Shown: positions 34,825-42,456, numbered from the stretch's first letter. The stretch: 64,000 nt of DNA from a virus (IMGVR_UViG_3300032278_002257:1-64000), one strand, 5' to 3'. The notes: generated from the letters alone by a model not told the origin. Numbers and translations are program-made.

Positions 34825-35081
34825 TAAATTTTAAAGAATATCTCAAAGAAACGCGTTTAGACAGAAAACTTGACAAGTATGTTAGTGATGAAATCAAGAA
34901 ACGCAAACTCGCAAGACATCCAGTTAATGCAACTGATGATATTGGTATGAGGAAGGGTAAACCAACCTTTAAATTTCCATCACCAACGAGCAGTATGGTA
35001 ATTTATGTTTGGCTTAGACCAATGGCAAAACCAGCATCAAAGGATACAAAAGCATTTAATTATCAATTGGAAGATAAATGA
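34821..35081 (+). CDS. Small hypothetical protein with capsid-targeting-like N-terminus
   Basis: The 86-residue basic protein is not recognised. It begins MINFKEYLKET, which resembles the T4 capsid-targeting sequence (short amphipathic start ending in LxE, the gp21 protease cleavage type). The same kind of start recurs in two genes at 37967 and 38562. If cleaved, the mature part would be a small basic internal head protein. It overlaps gp16 (ATGA) and the next membrane protein gene (ATGA). Confidence 0.55.
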   Translation: MINFKEYLKETRLDRKLDKYVSDEIKKRKLARHPVNATDDIGMRKGKPTFKFPSPTSSMVIYVWLRPMAKPASKDTKAFNYQLEDK

Positions 35082-35248
35082 AAGAAGAAGAATTAATATC
35101 TAAACTTGTGTTAATATCATTCACATGTTTATGGTTTATAGTTCTATTCACATTTGGATTACTTATATATCAATCGCTGTCACATACAGATCAGATTGAA
35201 CAACTTATAAAATCTATAGAATTTTTTAATAGAATTGAAGGAAAATAA
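35078..35248 (+). CDS. Small single-pass membrane protein (56 aa)
   Basis: A 56-codon gene starting at the ATG that overlaps the preceding TGA (ATGA). The product starts MKEEELISKL, has one strongly hydrophobic segment (about residues 11-31, LVLISFTCLWFIVLF then TFGLL) and a short charged C-terminal helix. Neighbours on both sides are tightly spaced and the next gene is also a membrane protein, so a lysis accessory (holin, antiholin or spanin-like) is possible. Function is not identified. Confidence 0.65.
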   Translation: MKEEELISKLVLISFTCLWFIVLFTFGLLIYQSLSHTDQIEQLIKSIEFFNRIEGK

Positions 35249-35260
35249 AGGTAACATAAT

Positions 35261-35605
35261 ATGATTGATTTATTTAACACTTCTGAAATGATGATGCTTG
35301 GATTGGTATTATTTTCATCATTTTGGATATTTCTGTTTAATTACAGACAGGATAATAAGGATAAGTATAACGGTCATGGATGGTTGATTTTACTTGATTT
35401 AGTTATCAATATGGGAATGTCAGCAACTGGATATTTGTTGATTTCTATTGTATTTACAAATGTTCCACAACTTGCGGCCTATGAAAGTTATCGTTATCCC
35501 ATCGGTTATCTTTTTGGATTGACATCTAATGTGAGCATACCGATTGTTCTCAAATGGTTTCAACAGCAAATCACCAAGAAGTTAAACGAAGCAGGAAAGA
35601 AGTGA
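35261..35605 (+). CDS. Three-segment membrane protein, holin-like
   Basis: The 114-residue protein has three predicted membrane stretches: about 11-27 (MMLGLVLFSSFWIFLF), about 42-66 (WLILLDLVINMGMSATGYLL) and about 82-98 (IGYLFGLTSNVSIPIVL), and a basic C-terminus (QQITKKLNEAGKK). Size, topology and basic tail fit a class I holin, and a cell-wall hydrolase gene lies 5 kb downstream. It is followed after 7 bases by the haem-motif protein. It could equally be part of the membrane module rather than lysis. Confidence 0.55.
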   Translation: MIDLFNTSEMMMLGLVLFSSFWIFLFNYRQDNKDKYNGHGWLILLDLVINMGMSATGYLLISIVFTNVPQLAAYESYRYPIGYLFGLTSNVSIPIVLKWFQQQITKKLNEAGKK

Positions 35606-35612
35606 GGTAATT

Positions 35613-36083
35613 ATGGCTGAAAAAGAAAAAATTGTTGCAAATGGAAAAGATCAAAAAATACTACAACATGATATTGAAGAAATAGATAAAAAAGTAGATG
35701 AAGTTCAACAAATGGAACTTTCTGCTAAAGACCAAATAGTTGCGAGTAAATCATTTATCTATGTTATTATTGCACTTCTTATATACTTAACCTTTTTGGT
35801 TATTCCAGATATAGAAGAAAAAGTTACATGGATGGAAAAGGATCTCAACTCTGTATTAGTTCAATCTGAACGATTCAAGAAATCAACCAGAGTATTTGCA
35901 AAGGATAATCAATGTGCATCGTGCCACTTGAGTCCAGATTATCTTCTTCATAATCTCTTAATGAAATATCCAAGTTTTTCTGACATTAAAGCATTCATGT
36001 CGGTTGGCCACCAGAGATATTATACTATGACCGCCCCGATCGCAGATGAAGAATTGTTAGAAGTATATCGGGCATTGCAATGA
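35613..36083 (+). CDS. Membrane-anchored protein with c-type haem motif
   Basis: The 156-residue protein has a charged, coiled-coil-like N-terminus, one membrane segment at about 47-65 (SFIYVIIALLIYLTFLVIP) and an outer domain of about 90 residues with one CxxCH motif (C101-A-S-C104-H105). The C-terminal helix (DEELLEVYRALQ) is typical of small cytochrome c domains, and a Met in TMTAPI could be the sixth ligand. The host's Ccm machinery could attach haem if the domain faces the periplasm. Its stop overlaps the AapJ-like gene (ATGA). A phage-encoded cytochrome-like protein is unusual. Confidence 0.65.
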   Translation: MAEKEKIVANGKDQKILQHDIEEIDKKVDEVQQMELSAKDQIVASKSFIYVIIALLIYLTFLVIPDIEEKVTWMEKDLNSVLVQSERFKKSTRVFAKDNQCASCHLSPDYLLHNLLMKYPSFSDIKAFMSVGHQRYYTMTAPIADEELLEVYRALQ

Positions 36084-37195
36084 TAATGGTAGGTAAACTT
36101 GTTGTATCTTTAATTTGGGTATTTTGGATGATGGCATTGTCTCCTGCTGAGGGCCAAGATCCAATGAAAGAAAAACTTGGAGTTGGTGCACCAAAATCAG
36201 AATATGTTCCAACGTATAATTCAACATTTGAACGAGTGAAGAAAAGAGGATATGTCATTTGTGGAACCAATGATGAGTTTCCCGGCTTCTCTCAGGAAAT
36301 ATGGAATAATGAAGATGGTGATAGGTGGGAAGGTTTTGATGTTGATATATGTCGTGCAGTTGCAGCTGCAATATTCGGTGATGCAGATGCAATCGAATTT
36401 ACTATAGTCAATGGTAAGACCCGATTTGAATTCTTAATAGATGGTTCTATAGATATTCTTTCTGCTGCAACCACATTTACTTATACAAGGAATGTTGCAA
36501 AGAAACTAGAATTCCTACCTACAACCTATTACGATGGTCAAGGATTCATTGTAAGAAAAACTCTTGGAGTATCTTCTGCAAAACAGATGGAAGGTGCAAG
36601 GATATGTTTTAGTGGTAGTGGAACAGCTGCAAAGAACATTGCAGACTTTTTTGAGTTACATGGAATAAACTATATCCCTGTCGCAGTACCCCCTAACGAA
36701 AAAACAAAGAACGTATACAAAAGGGGTGACTGTGATATGTATGGTACGGATAGGTCTGGTCTTGCATCGAATAGATTAAGTTTTGATGACCCTGCCCGTC
36801 ACATGATACTTCCAGAGATTATCTCAAAGGAACCATTGGGGCCAGTTGTCAAGTATGGAGATCAGAAATGGACAGACATAGTTCGATGGACAGTATATGT
36901 TTTGTTTATTGCAGAAGAGATGGGCATTAATTCAAAGAACATTGACTTGTTCAAGAATCACATAGACCCAAACATTCAAAGATTTATGGGTGAAAAAAAT
37001 GGAAAAGATCATCCCCATCTTGGAGCTAAACTTGGACTAGAGGCATCTTGGTCATATAACGTTATTAAATTGATTGGAAATTACAAAGAAATATATGAAC
37101 GTAATGTGGGGCCGGATACACCTATAGGATTAGAACGTGGTCTGAATAAATTATACAATCATGGAGGATTATTATATGCCCCACCATTGAAATAG
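36080..37195 (+). CDS. AapJ-like amino-acid ABC transporter substrate-binding protein
   Basis: The 371-residue protein starts with a signal peptide (about 1-25, LVVSLIWVFWMMALSPAEGQ). The mature part matches the AapJ/general L-amino-acid binding family: RGYVICGTNDEFPGFS, WEGFDVDICRAVAAAIFGDADAI, TRFEFLIDGSIDILSAATTFTYTRN and a YYDGQGF strand. In the host such proteins deliver amino acids to an AapQMP permease. No permease is encoded here, so it probably plugs into a host transporter or binds a ligand for another purpose. A tight operon with the haem-motif protein and the PycTM-like protein is visible. Confidence 0.85.
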   Translation: MIMVGKLVVSLIWVFWMMALSPAEGQDPMKEKLGVGAPKSEYVPTYNSTFERVKKRGYVICGTNDEFPGFSQEIWNNEDGDRWEGFDVDICRAVAAAIFGDADAIEFTIVNGKTRFEFLIDGSIDILSAATTFTYTRNVAKKLEFLPTTYYDGQGFIVRKTLGVSSAKQMEGARICFSGSGTAAKNIADFFELHGINYIPVAVPPNEKTKNVYKRGDCDMYGTDRSGLASNRLSFDDPARHMILPEIISKEPLGPVVKYGDQKWTDIVRWTVYVLFIAEEMGINSKNIDLFKNHIDPNIQRFMGEKNGKDHPHLGAKLGLEASWSYNVIKLIGNYKEIYERNVGPDTPIGLERGLNKLYNHGGLLYAPPLK

Positions 37196-37204
37196 GGGCA
37201 TGAT

Positions 37205-37885
37205 GTGGAAAAAGAAGAAATTAATCAATTTTCAAAAGTACCTGAAGATCGTACTGCAGTAGATAATATTCTCCGCCTCAATCACGGTAATCAAATGAGA
37301 TTGGGGTTGATGGCAGATGCAAAAGCTAATATAATGATTACTGTTGCATCTATTGTATTTTCTATAACGATAGCAAACCTGGACAATGAGGTGATGAAAT
37401 GGCCTCTACTAACATTTGCAACGGGCAGTTTCTTCTCATTATTGTTTGCGATATTTGCTATTATACCAAAGACGGATTATCCAAAAGACAGACATGGAGA
37501 TATAGACAGATCATCTCCGCATTTTAATCCTTTATTTTTTGGTCATTTTGCTCATATAGATATTGAAGAATATAAAGAAGATTACGCAGAAAAATTGATG
37601 ACAGATGATATCGTATATGATGCACTTGCGGGAGACATATACGGACAAGGAAAAGTTCTTGCTCTCAGTAAATACAAATTTCTCAAGTGGTCATACATGA
37701 GTTTCCTTTGGGGAATGGTGGGAGCAGTTTTAGTATTCTTATTACGAGGGCCGGTTGGAGAATTTATCTATCCGTACCTAATAAGAGGGCTTGATGCATT
37801 TATTGATGAAATGCTGTTCTTGTTGGAAGGAATGAAACATTTGGCGTGTCAAGGAACAATACAATGTAGGAATGGTGGGAATTAA
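37205..37885 (+). CDS. PycTM-like (Pycsar effector-type) membrane protein
   Basis: The 226-residue protein starts at a GTG. It has the layout of the Pycsar effector transmembrane family (PycTM, DUF5706-type): a helical N-terminus ending in LMADAKANIM (residues 35-44) running into TM1 (about 43-59), TM2 (66-87), a cytoplasmic middle with NPLFFGHFAHIDIEEY and DIYGQGKVLALSKYKFL, and TM3 (162-180). In bacteria these are cyclic-pyrimidine-activated effectors that damage the membrane. No nucleotide cyclase is visible nearby. The role in the phage could be superinfection exclusion, a dominant-negative decoy or lysis. The family call is from memory of the motif set. Confidence 0.65.
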   Translation: MEKEEINQFSKVPEDRTAVDNILRLNHGNQMRLGLMADAKANIMITVASIVFSITIANLDNEVMKWPLLTFATGSFFSLLFAIFAIIPKTDYPKDRHGDIDRSSPHFNPLFFGHFAHIDIEEYKEDYAEKLMTDDIVYDALAGDIYGQGKVLALSKYKFLKWSYMSFLWGMVGAVLVFLLRGPVGEFIYPYLIRGLDAFIDEMLFLLEGMKHLACQGTIQCRNGGN

Positions 37886-37891
37886 TAAATA
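37884..37891 (+). promoter_or_regulatory. T4-type late promoter-like octamer (AATAAATA)
   Basis: An NATAAATA match 3 bases before the stop-proximal end of the preceding gene's region and 16 bases upstream of the -10-type promoter region start. Together they would give dual early and late control of the putative capsid-targeted proteins. Confidence 0.4.
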
Positions 37892-37899
37892 TTTAAAAC

Positions 37900-37929
37900 T
37901 TGACAATTTTCCTAGTTTCGTGGTATGAT
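37900..37929 (+). promoter_or_regulatory. Host sigma70-type promoter with extended -10
   Basis: TTGACA (37900-37905), an 18-base spacer and TATGAT (37924-37929) preceded by TGG, an extended -10. It lies in the 81-base gap before the gene at 37967 and would allow early expression by unmodified host polymerase. An AATAAATA late-type element (37884-37891) sits just upstream, so the gene may be transcribed both early and late. Confidence 0.7.
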
Positions 37930-37966
37930 ATATGTAACTGAAATAAAATTTAATAAGGATATATAA

Positions 37967-38575
37967 ATGAAAACATTTAAGAATCATTTAGTAGAATCTA
38001 GTTTATCGAGAGTTATGCATCATGTGAATAAAACTCCTAAGTTTGGTTTAATATCACCACATAGGCAGGAACATTCACCTGAAGAGAATGAAAAACGCTT
38101 TTCTGATTTAAAAAATCATGTTCGAAAACTTGGACATGGATATATTGAAATGAGAGGTGGTTATAAAGAAGAGGGAGGATTTGTTAAAGAAAAATCTCTT
38201 CTTATTCCTAATATTGAAAGAAAACACATGATGGGTTTAGGAAAAAAATATGATCAACATTCAGTAATCCACAAAGAGAAAGATGATTTTTCACTTTTAG
38301 GAACAAATACTTCTCCAGGAAATTCTCATGGTAAAGTTCATGCAAATTTTAATCATGGGGGCAAAAGTATTTCTGTTGATAATAGAGGAAACCAATTTCA
38401 AGATTTATTCTCAAAATTACATAAAGGCTCACACAGAGATAAAAAGTTTCTATTAAAAATGAAAGAGGAATCTTTTGTTATGGAAGAAAAATTAGAAACA
38501 AGCATGTATTATAATAAATTACATGGTGAACAATGGCTTACAATCTTTGAAGGAAAGCCGAATGAAGCAATTTAA
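37967..38575 (+). CDS. DUF3293-like protein with capsid-targeting-like N-terminus
   Basis: The 202-residue protein begins MKTFKNHLVESS, very close in form to T4 capsid-targeting sequences (MKTYQEF then IAEA), with LVE as a gp21-type cleavage triplet. The following part, FGLISPHRQEHSPEENEKRFSDL then GHGYIEMRGGY and EKSLLIP, resembles the DUF3293 pattern (N-x-R region plus E-x-S strand). The function is unknown. If the targeting sequence is genuine, the protein would be packaged in the head and injected. It is preceded by a strong sigma70-type promoter and overlaps the kinase/phosphatase gene. Confidence 0.55.
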   Translation: MKTFKNHLVESSLSRVMHHVNKTPKFGLISPHRQEHSPEENEKRFSDLKNHVRKLGHGYIEMRGGYKEEGGFVKEKSLLIPNIERKHMMGLGKKYDQHSVIHKEKDDFSLLGTNTSPGNSHGKVHANFNHGGKSISVDNRGNQFQDLFSKLHKGSHRDKKFLLKMKEESFVMEEKLETSMYYNKLHGEQWLTIFEGKPNEAI

Positions 38576-39758
38576 TGAATTCTTAATTGAAGGAATGTAT
38601 GATCCTTCAATTTTTAAAGCAGTTTTCATGGCAGGAGGTCCTGGTTCTGGAAAGTCGTGGGTTGCCGGTCATTCAACAGCTGGACTAGGAATGAAGATTG
38701 TGAATTCAGATGAAATATATGAATTAAAATTAACATCTTCTGGATTGGGAACAGACTTCACGAAATATACAGAAAAGGATTTCGAGAAATCTCAAGTGAT
38801 TAGAGATAAGGCAAAATCCCTTACAAAAATGAGAATGAAACAATGGATGGACGGAAGATTAGGTTTAATTGTAGATGGCACAGGCCATAAATTTGACAGA
38901 CTTCAATCAGCATCAGAAGGATTGCGGGGGTTGGGTTATGATACAATGATGATATTTGTTAATACATCATTAGATGTCGCTTTAAAAAGAAATAGTCGAA
39001 GACCTAGAAAATTAAGAGATGACATAGTAAAAAAGAGTTGGGAAAATGTTCAGTCAAATATAGGAAAATTTCAAGAATATTTTGGTGCTGATAAATTTAT
39101 AATTGTTGATAATAATACTGAAACTGAAGCACGTGATCCATTTAGAAGTGTTTATAAAATATTAAAAAAAATAATACAGAAACCTGTAGAAAATTATAAA
39201 GCTAAAAAATGGATTGAAAGGGAAAAGAAATTAAAAAAATCTCAAACTTTTAAAGAATATTTTGAATTAGATGAATTTGATAATCCTCAAATTTATTGTG
39301 ATATGGATGGAGTTGTAGCGGATTTTGATGCGGGAGTTAAGGAAATGATTGGTGGAAAGTTTAAAGATGAGCGTTGGGAGGAATTACCAGACGATTTTTT
39401 CTATAAATTACCACCAATGAAAGATGCGAAACGACTTTGGAATTTTATTGGTAAACTCAATCCCTTTATGCTTACAGCAATACCAACACATAAAAGGGGA
39501 AAAATCGCTGATAGGGCGGGAGCTGATAAGACAAAATGGATGCTAAAACATTTTAATGTTGAAAAAAATAGTATGAGAGCAGTTTCAAGACGTGATAAAA
39601 AACAATTTGCTAAAGATGGTAGAGATAGAAGACCCAATATTCTGATTGATGATCATGAACAAAATATTGCAGAATTTAGAAAAGCGGGAGGAATAGGAAT
39701 ACATCATACCAGTGCAGCAAATACAATTAAACAACTTAAAGCGATAGGATTCAAATAA
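38562..39758 (+). CDS. P-loop kinase/HAD phosphatase fusion (polynucleotide kinase-phosphatase-like)
   Basis: The start used is the ATG at 38562 (MKQFNEFLIEGM), giving 398 residues. The N-terminus again resembles a capsid-targeting peptide ending in LIE-G. Then comes a P-loop kinase domain (FMAGGPGSGKSW; SDEIYEL; LIVDGTG; RRPRKLRDDIV), followed by a HAD phosphatase domain (IYCDMDGVVADFDAG; ILIDDHEQNI). The domain order is that of T4 PseT (kinase then phosphatase). It may repair 5'/3' ends of cleaved RNA or DNA. A second TFKEYFELDE segment at the domain junction looks like a leftover targeting peptide. It overlaps gp44-like order nowhere; the next gene starts at its stop. Confidence 0.75.
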   Translation: MKQFNEFLIEGMYDPSIFKAVFMAGGPGSGKSWVAGHSTAGLGMKIVNSDEIYELKLTSSGLGTDFTKYTEKDFEKSQVIRDKAKSLTKMRMKQWMDGRLGLIVDGTGHKFDRLQSASEGLRGLGYDTMMIFVNTSLDVALKRNSRRPRKLRDDIVKKSWENVQSNIGKFQEYFGADKFIIVDNNTETEARDPFRSVYKILKKIIQKPVENYKAKKWIEREKKLKKSQTFKEYFELDEFDNPQIYCDMDGVVADFDAGVKEMIGGKFKDERWEELPDDFFYKLPPMKDAKRLWNFIGKLNPFMLTAIPTHKRGKIADRAGADKTKWMLKHFNVEKNSMRAVSRRDKKQFAKDGRDRRPNILIDDHEQNIAEFRKAGGIGIHHTSAANTIKQLKAIGFK

Positions 39759-40306
39759 TGGCAGAAGAAGAAGTATGGGATGATGATTTTGATTTTGGAT
39801 TTAGTTTTAGTGGAGCAGAAGAGGTTGAAGGAACTCAAGCTTCCGCTGAAGAAAGAACAAAAGAAATTTCTACTCAGGCTGCAACCGCGGTTAGTAAAGA
39901 TTTAACAGATGATGTAAAATCTATTATTAAAAAAATAGATGCATTGGGATCACTAGTAGATAAAGATAGTGGTGGCGATGATTGGAATTTAAATTCAGAT
40001 CAATGGGATCGAGTTGAAGAAAAAGTAGACAAGATTCTCACAATGCAATCACAAGAATTAGTATCTGCAGTTACGGAACAAGGTTCTAGTATTCGAGCAG
40101 TTATAGATGAAGTAGAAGAGAGAAAAGTAGAAATTGATAGACAATTAAAAGATAGGATGGAAAAAATGGAAAAAATGATTATTCCACTTTTGAAAAATCT
40201 TATGAAAAACCCAAGCAAAGAGTATATATATTGGCCTAATAGGACGGGTAAATTACAGGCACAAATTGATAGGATTCTTGAAGTTACAAGGGCTGAAGCC
40301 GTTTAG
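39758..40306 (+). CDS. Conserved coiled-coil protein of marine T4-like phages
   Basis: The 182-residue acidic protein has a disordered acidic N-terminus (WDDDFDFGFSF), a long predicted coiled coil (about 65-150, ending KMEKMIIPLLKNLM) and the terminal block NPSKEYIYWPNRTGKL then QIDRILEVTR. The YIYWPNR block is one I recognise from many cyanophage structural regions, where the protein is unassigned. It is probably virion-associated or an assembly factor. Start and stop overlap both neighbours. Confidence 0.65.
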   Translation: MAEEEVWDDDFDFGFSFSGAEEVEGTQASAEERTKEISTQAATAVSKDLTDDVKSIIKKIDALGSLVDKDSGGDDWNLNSDQWDRVEEKVDKILTMQSQELVSAVTEQGSSIRAVIDEVEERKVEIDRQLKDRMEKMEKMIIPLLKNLMKNPSKEYIYWPNRTGKLQAQIDRILEVTRAEAV

Positions 40307-40449
40307 TGTACCTAAATAATACTACACTCTTTAAGAAAGGTTTTAAAATTGCCTATCATGAATACATACCAAATGAAGCCATGCGCTTCGCAAAAATCCA
40401 ATTAAATTTTATTAACGGTGGGCACCCTATAACCCAATACATGAGGTAA
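40306..40449 (+). CDS. Possible small GTG-initiated protein (47 aa)
   Basis: The TAG stop of the preceding gene overlaps a GTG that opens a 47-codon frame filling the whole 144-base gap up to the ribosome site of the hydrolase gene. The product would read YLNNTTLFKKGFKIAYHEY then NEAMRFAKIQLNFINGG. The taGTG overlap and an exact fit to the gap favour a real gene. No strong Shine-Dalgarno and no recognised motif argue for caution. A shorter 22-codon ATG version starts at 40381. Confidence 0.35.
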   Translation: MYLNNTTLFKKGFKIAYHEYIPNEAMRFAKIQLNFINGGHPITQYMR

Positions 40450-40450
40450 C

Positions 40451-41053
40451 ATGCTACGAATACTTATATTTTTTACTATATTAATATTTTTACCATTTAG
40501 TATAGGAGGAAATTCTCTTAATCAATATTGGAATCCAGAAGCATTTTCCATTAAACGCGCTCATACAGACGCAATGCCTCCAATGTTGATGATATCAAAG
40601 GAAAATTTTCAACTAAATGTGGACCAAGTAGATCCTATAGAATTGGAATGTATGTCTAAAAATATATATTTTGAAGCTTCAACAGAATCCACCGCAGGCA
40701 AAATCGCCGTCGGACAAGTGGTACTAAATAGAAAAGATAGTATAAGTTTTCCAAATACAGTATGTGATGTAATATATGAAGGAAAACATTATAAAAGTGG
40801 ATTTCCAGTTAGAGATAGATGCCAATTCAGTTGGTATTGTGATGGTAAACATGACAGACCGTTTCGAGGAAAACTTTGGGAAAATTCTGTAGAATTGGCA
40901 AAATTTTTATTAGAAACAGATGATTTGGTTGATATAACTGACGGAGCTACATTTTATCATGCAGATTATATTAGTGCTCCGAGATGGACTACTACAAAAA
41001 TAAAAACTGTAACAATAGATAGACATATTTTTTATTCTTCAAGGCGAATGTAA
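40451..41053 (+). CDS. SleB/CwlJ-like cell-wall hydrolase with signal peptide (endolysin candidate)
   Basis: The 200-residue protein has an N-terminal hydrophobic signal or anchor (about 1-19, ILIFFTILIFLPFSIGG) and a hydrolase_2 (SleB/CwlJ) domain: LECMSKNIYFEASTE with the catalytic-type Glu, GKIAVGQVVLNR, CQFSWYCDG and DGATFYHADY. Such enzymes cleave peptidoglycan and act as endolysins in many marine phages. The signal suggests export by the host Sec system, so holin dependence may be relaxed. The ATG is preceded by GAGGTAAC. It overlaps the following virion gene by one base. Confidence 0.8.
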   Translation: MLRILIFFTILIFLPFSIGGNSLNQYWNPEAFSIKRAHTDAMPPMLMISKENFQLNVDQVDPIELECMSKNIYFEASTESTAGKIAVGQVVLNRKDSISFPNTVCDVIYEGKHYKSGFPVRDRCQFSWYCDGKHDRPFRGKLWENSVELAKFLLETDDLVDITDGATFYHADYISAPRWTTTKIKTVTIDRHIFYSSRRM

Positions 41054-42456
41054 TGGCAAATAGACCAATAAGTGAACTGACAGAAATGAATCCGGATGAT
41101 ATATCTACCGCAGATTCAGTACTTGTTTATGATACATCAGATGATACAGAAAGAGTTAAAAGAGCAACGGTAGGAAATTTAATATCAATAGCGGATGGAA
41201 CATTTGCATCTTTTACCGTTGCTGCGGATGGTGGATCGCCAGAAACCATTGGTCAAGCCGCCACAATGACTGTTAAGGGGGCGGATACTTCCATATTCTG
41301 TGAAGCCCAAGCAACAGATACAATAGCAATAAAAGCGAATACTTCCACAATGGCAACTGTAGCACATGTTGCTTCAGTTAATCTTAGTTCCATAGCAGAC
41401 GTAACTTCCCCATCAGCCACTCAAGGCGATATTATATATTACAATACCGGCAATTGGACAAGTGCTGCACCTGGAACTGCAGGATTGTCACCAGAGGTGG
41501 GATCAACTAATCTTATAACTTTGGGTGCTATAGTCGCTGGAACCTGGCAATCTACACCAGTTGGTACAATGTTTGGTGGAACCGGAAAAGATTTTAGTTC
41601 TTCTTCCGCAGCCAATACAGGTGTAGTAGTTATTAATAATGGAGTTGCAACCCTAGCGAGACCAGGACTTGGTTCAATAGACTCATGTTTAGATGAGGAT
41701 GATTTAACAAGTAATTCTGCGACCGCATTGGTAACACAACAATCAGTTAAAGCATATGTAGATAATAATATCACATCACAAATTGTAGTAACTGTCGCAG
41801 ATGATGGAAGTTCATCTCAAAATGTTTTTGAGTTGGATGGACAAAAAATGAAAACGTCCACACACATTAGACCCACTATTCGTTTACAAAAAGGAATGGT
41901 ATATCGTTTTGATGTAAGTGCTGGTTCAAATTCAGGTCATATATTAAATTTTTCAGCATCTCCAGATGGAACACACACAGGCGGAACAGCATTATCAACA
42001 GGAGTTGAACATGTTGGAACACCAGGAAGTGCTAATGCAAAAGTAAATATTACCACAGGTTGGGATACTCCCGATATTATTTACATTTATTGTGCCAACC
42101 ATGCAGGTATGGGTGGTGCTGTTGGTCCTGGAGCAGATGATCAAAGAACACCAGTTTATACAAGTGATATTGGTATTTGGATGGAAATAGATGGTGCTAG
42201 AACTGCAAGTGCGGGAGATTGGTTATTGTGTGATGTTTCCACTTCACCTTTGATAGTAACTTTACCACAAACAGGAGTAATGGGAGATCATATAAGAATT
42301 GTTGATGCATCTCAAAATGCTGCATCAAATAATATTACCATCAATAGAAATAATCATAAAATTGATGGAGCAACGAGTAATTTTGTCATGAGTACAAATG
42401 GACAGGCCAAAGAGCTAGTATATTATAATGTGGCACGAGGTTGGATAACTGTATAA
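41053..42456 (+). CDS. Fibre-like virion protein with cupredoxin-like domain
   Basis: The 467-residue protein is Ser/Thr/Ala/Gly-rich. The start (PISELTEMNPDDISTADSVLVYDTS) is the type found in marine phage tail-fibre or neck-fibre proteins. Around residues 245-365 a beta domain has IRPTIRLQKGMVYRFDVS, GHILNFSASPDG and IYIYCANHAGMGG. The His of GHILNF, the Cys, the second His and the Met are spaced like type-1 copper ligands of plastocyanin. The C-terminal part (LPQTGVMGDHIRIVDAS) is another beta repeat common in fibre proteins. The role is probably host attachment or capsid decoration. Confidence 0.65.
   Translation: MANRPISELTEMNPDDISTADSVLVYDTSDDTERVKRATVGNLISIADGTFASFTVAADGGSPETIGQAATMTVKGADTSIFCEAQATDTIAIKANTSTMATVAHVASVNLSSIADVTSPSATQGDIIYYNTGNWTSAAPGTAGLSPEVGSTNLITLGAIVAGTWQSTPVGTMFGGTGKDFSSSSAANTGVVVINNGVATLARPGLGSIDSCLDEDDLTSNSATALVTQQSVKAYVDNNITSQIVVTVADDGSSSQNVFELDGQKMKTSTHIRPTIRLQKGMVYRFDVSAGSNSGHILNFSASPDGTHTGGTALSTGVEHVGTPGSANAKVNITTGWDTPDIIYIYCANHAGMGGAVGPGADDQRTPVYTSDIGIWMEIDGARTASAGDWLLCDVSTSPLIVTLPQTGVMGDHIRIVDASQNAASNNITINRNNHKIDGATSNFVMSTNGQAKELVYYNVARGWITV

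Noticed and set aside
37200-37262. ATG-started short frame at 37200
   Set aside because: It stops after about 20 codons, while the GTG at 37205 opens the full PycTM-like frame.
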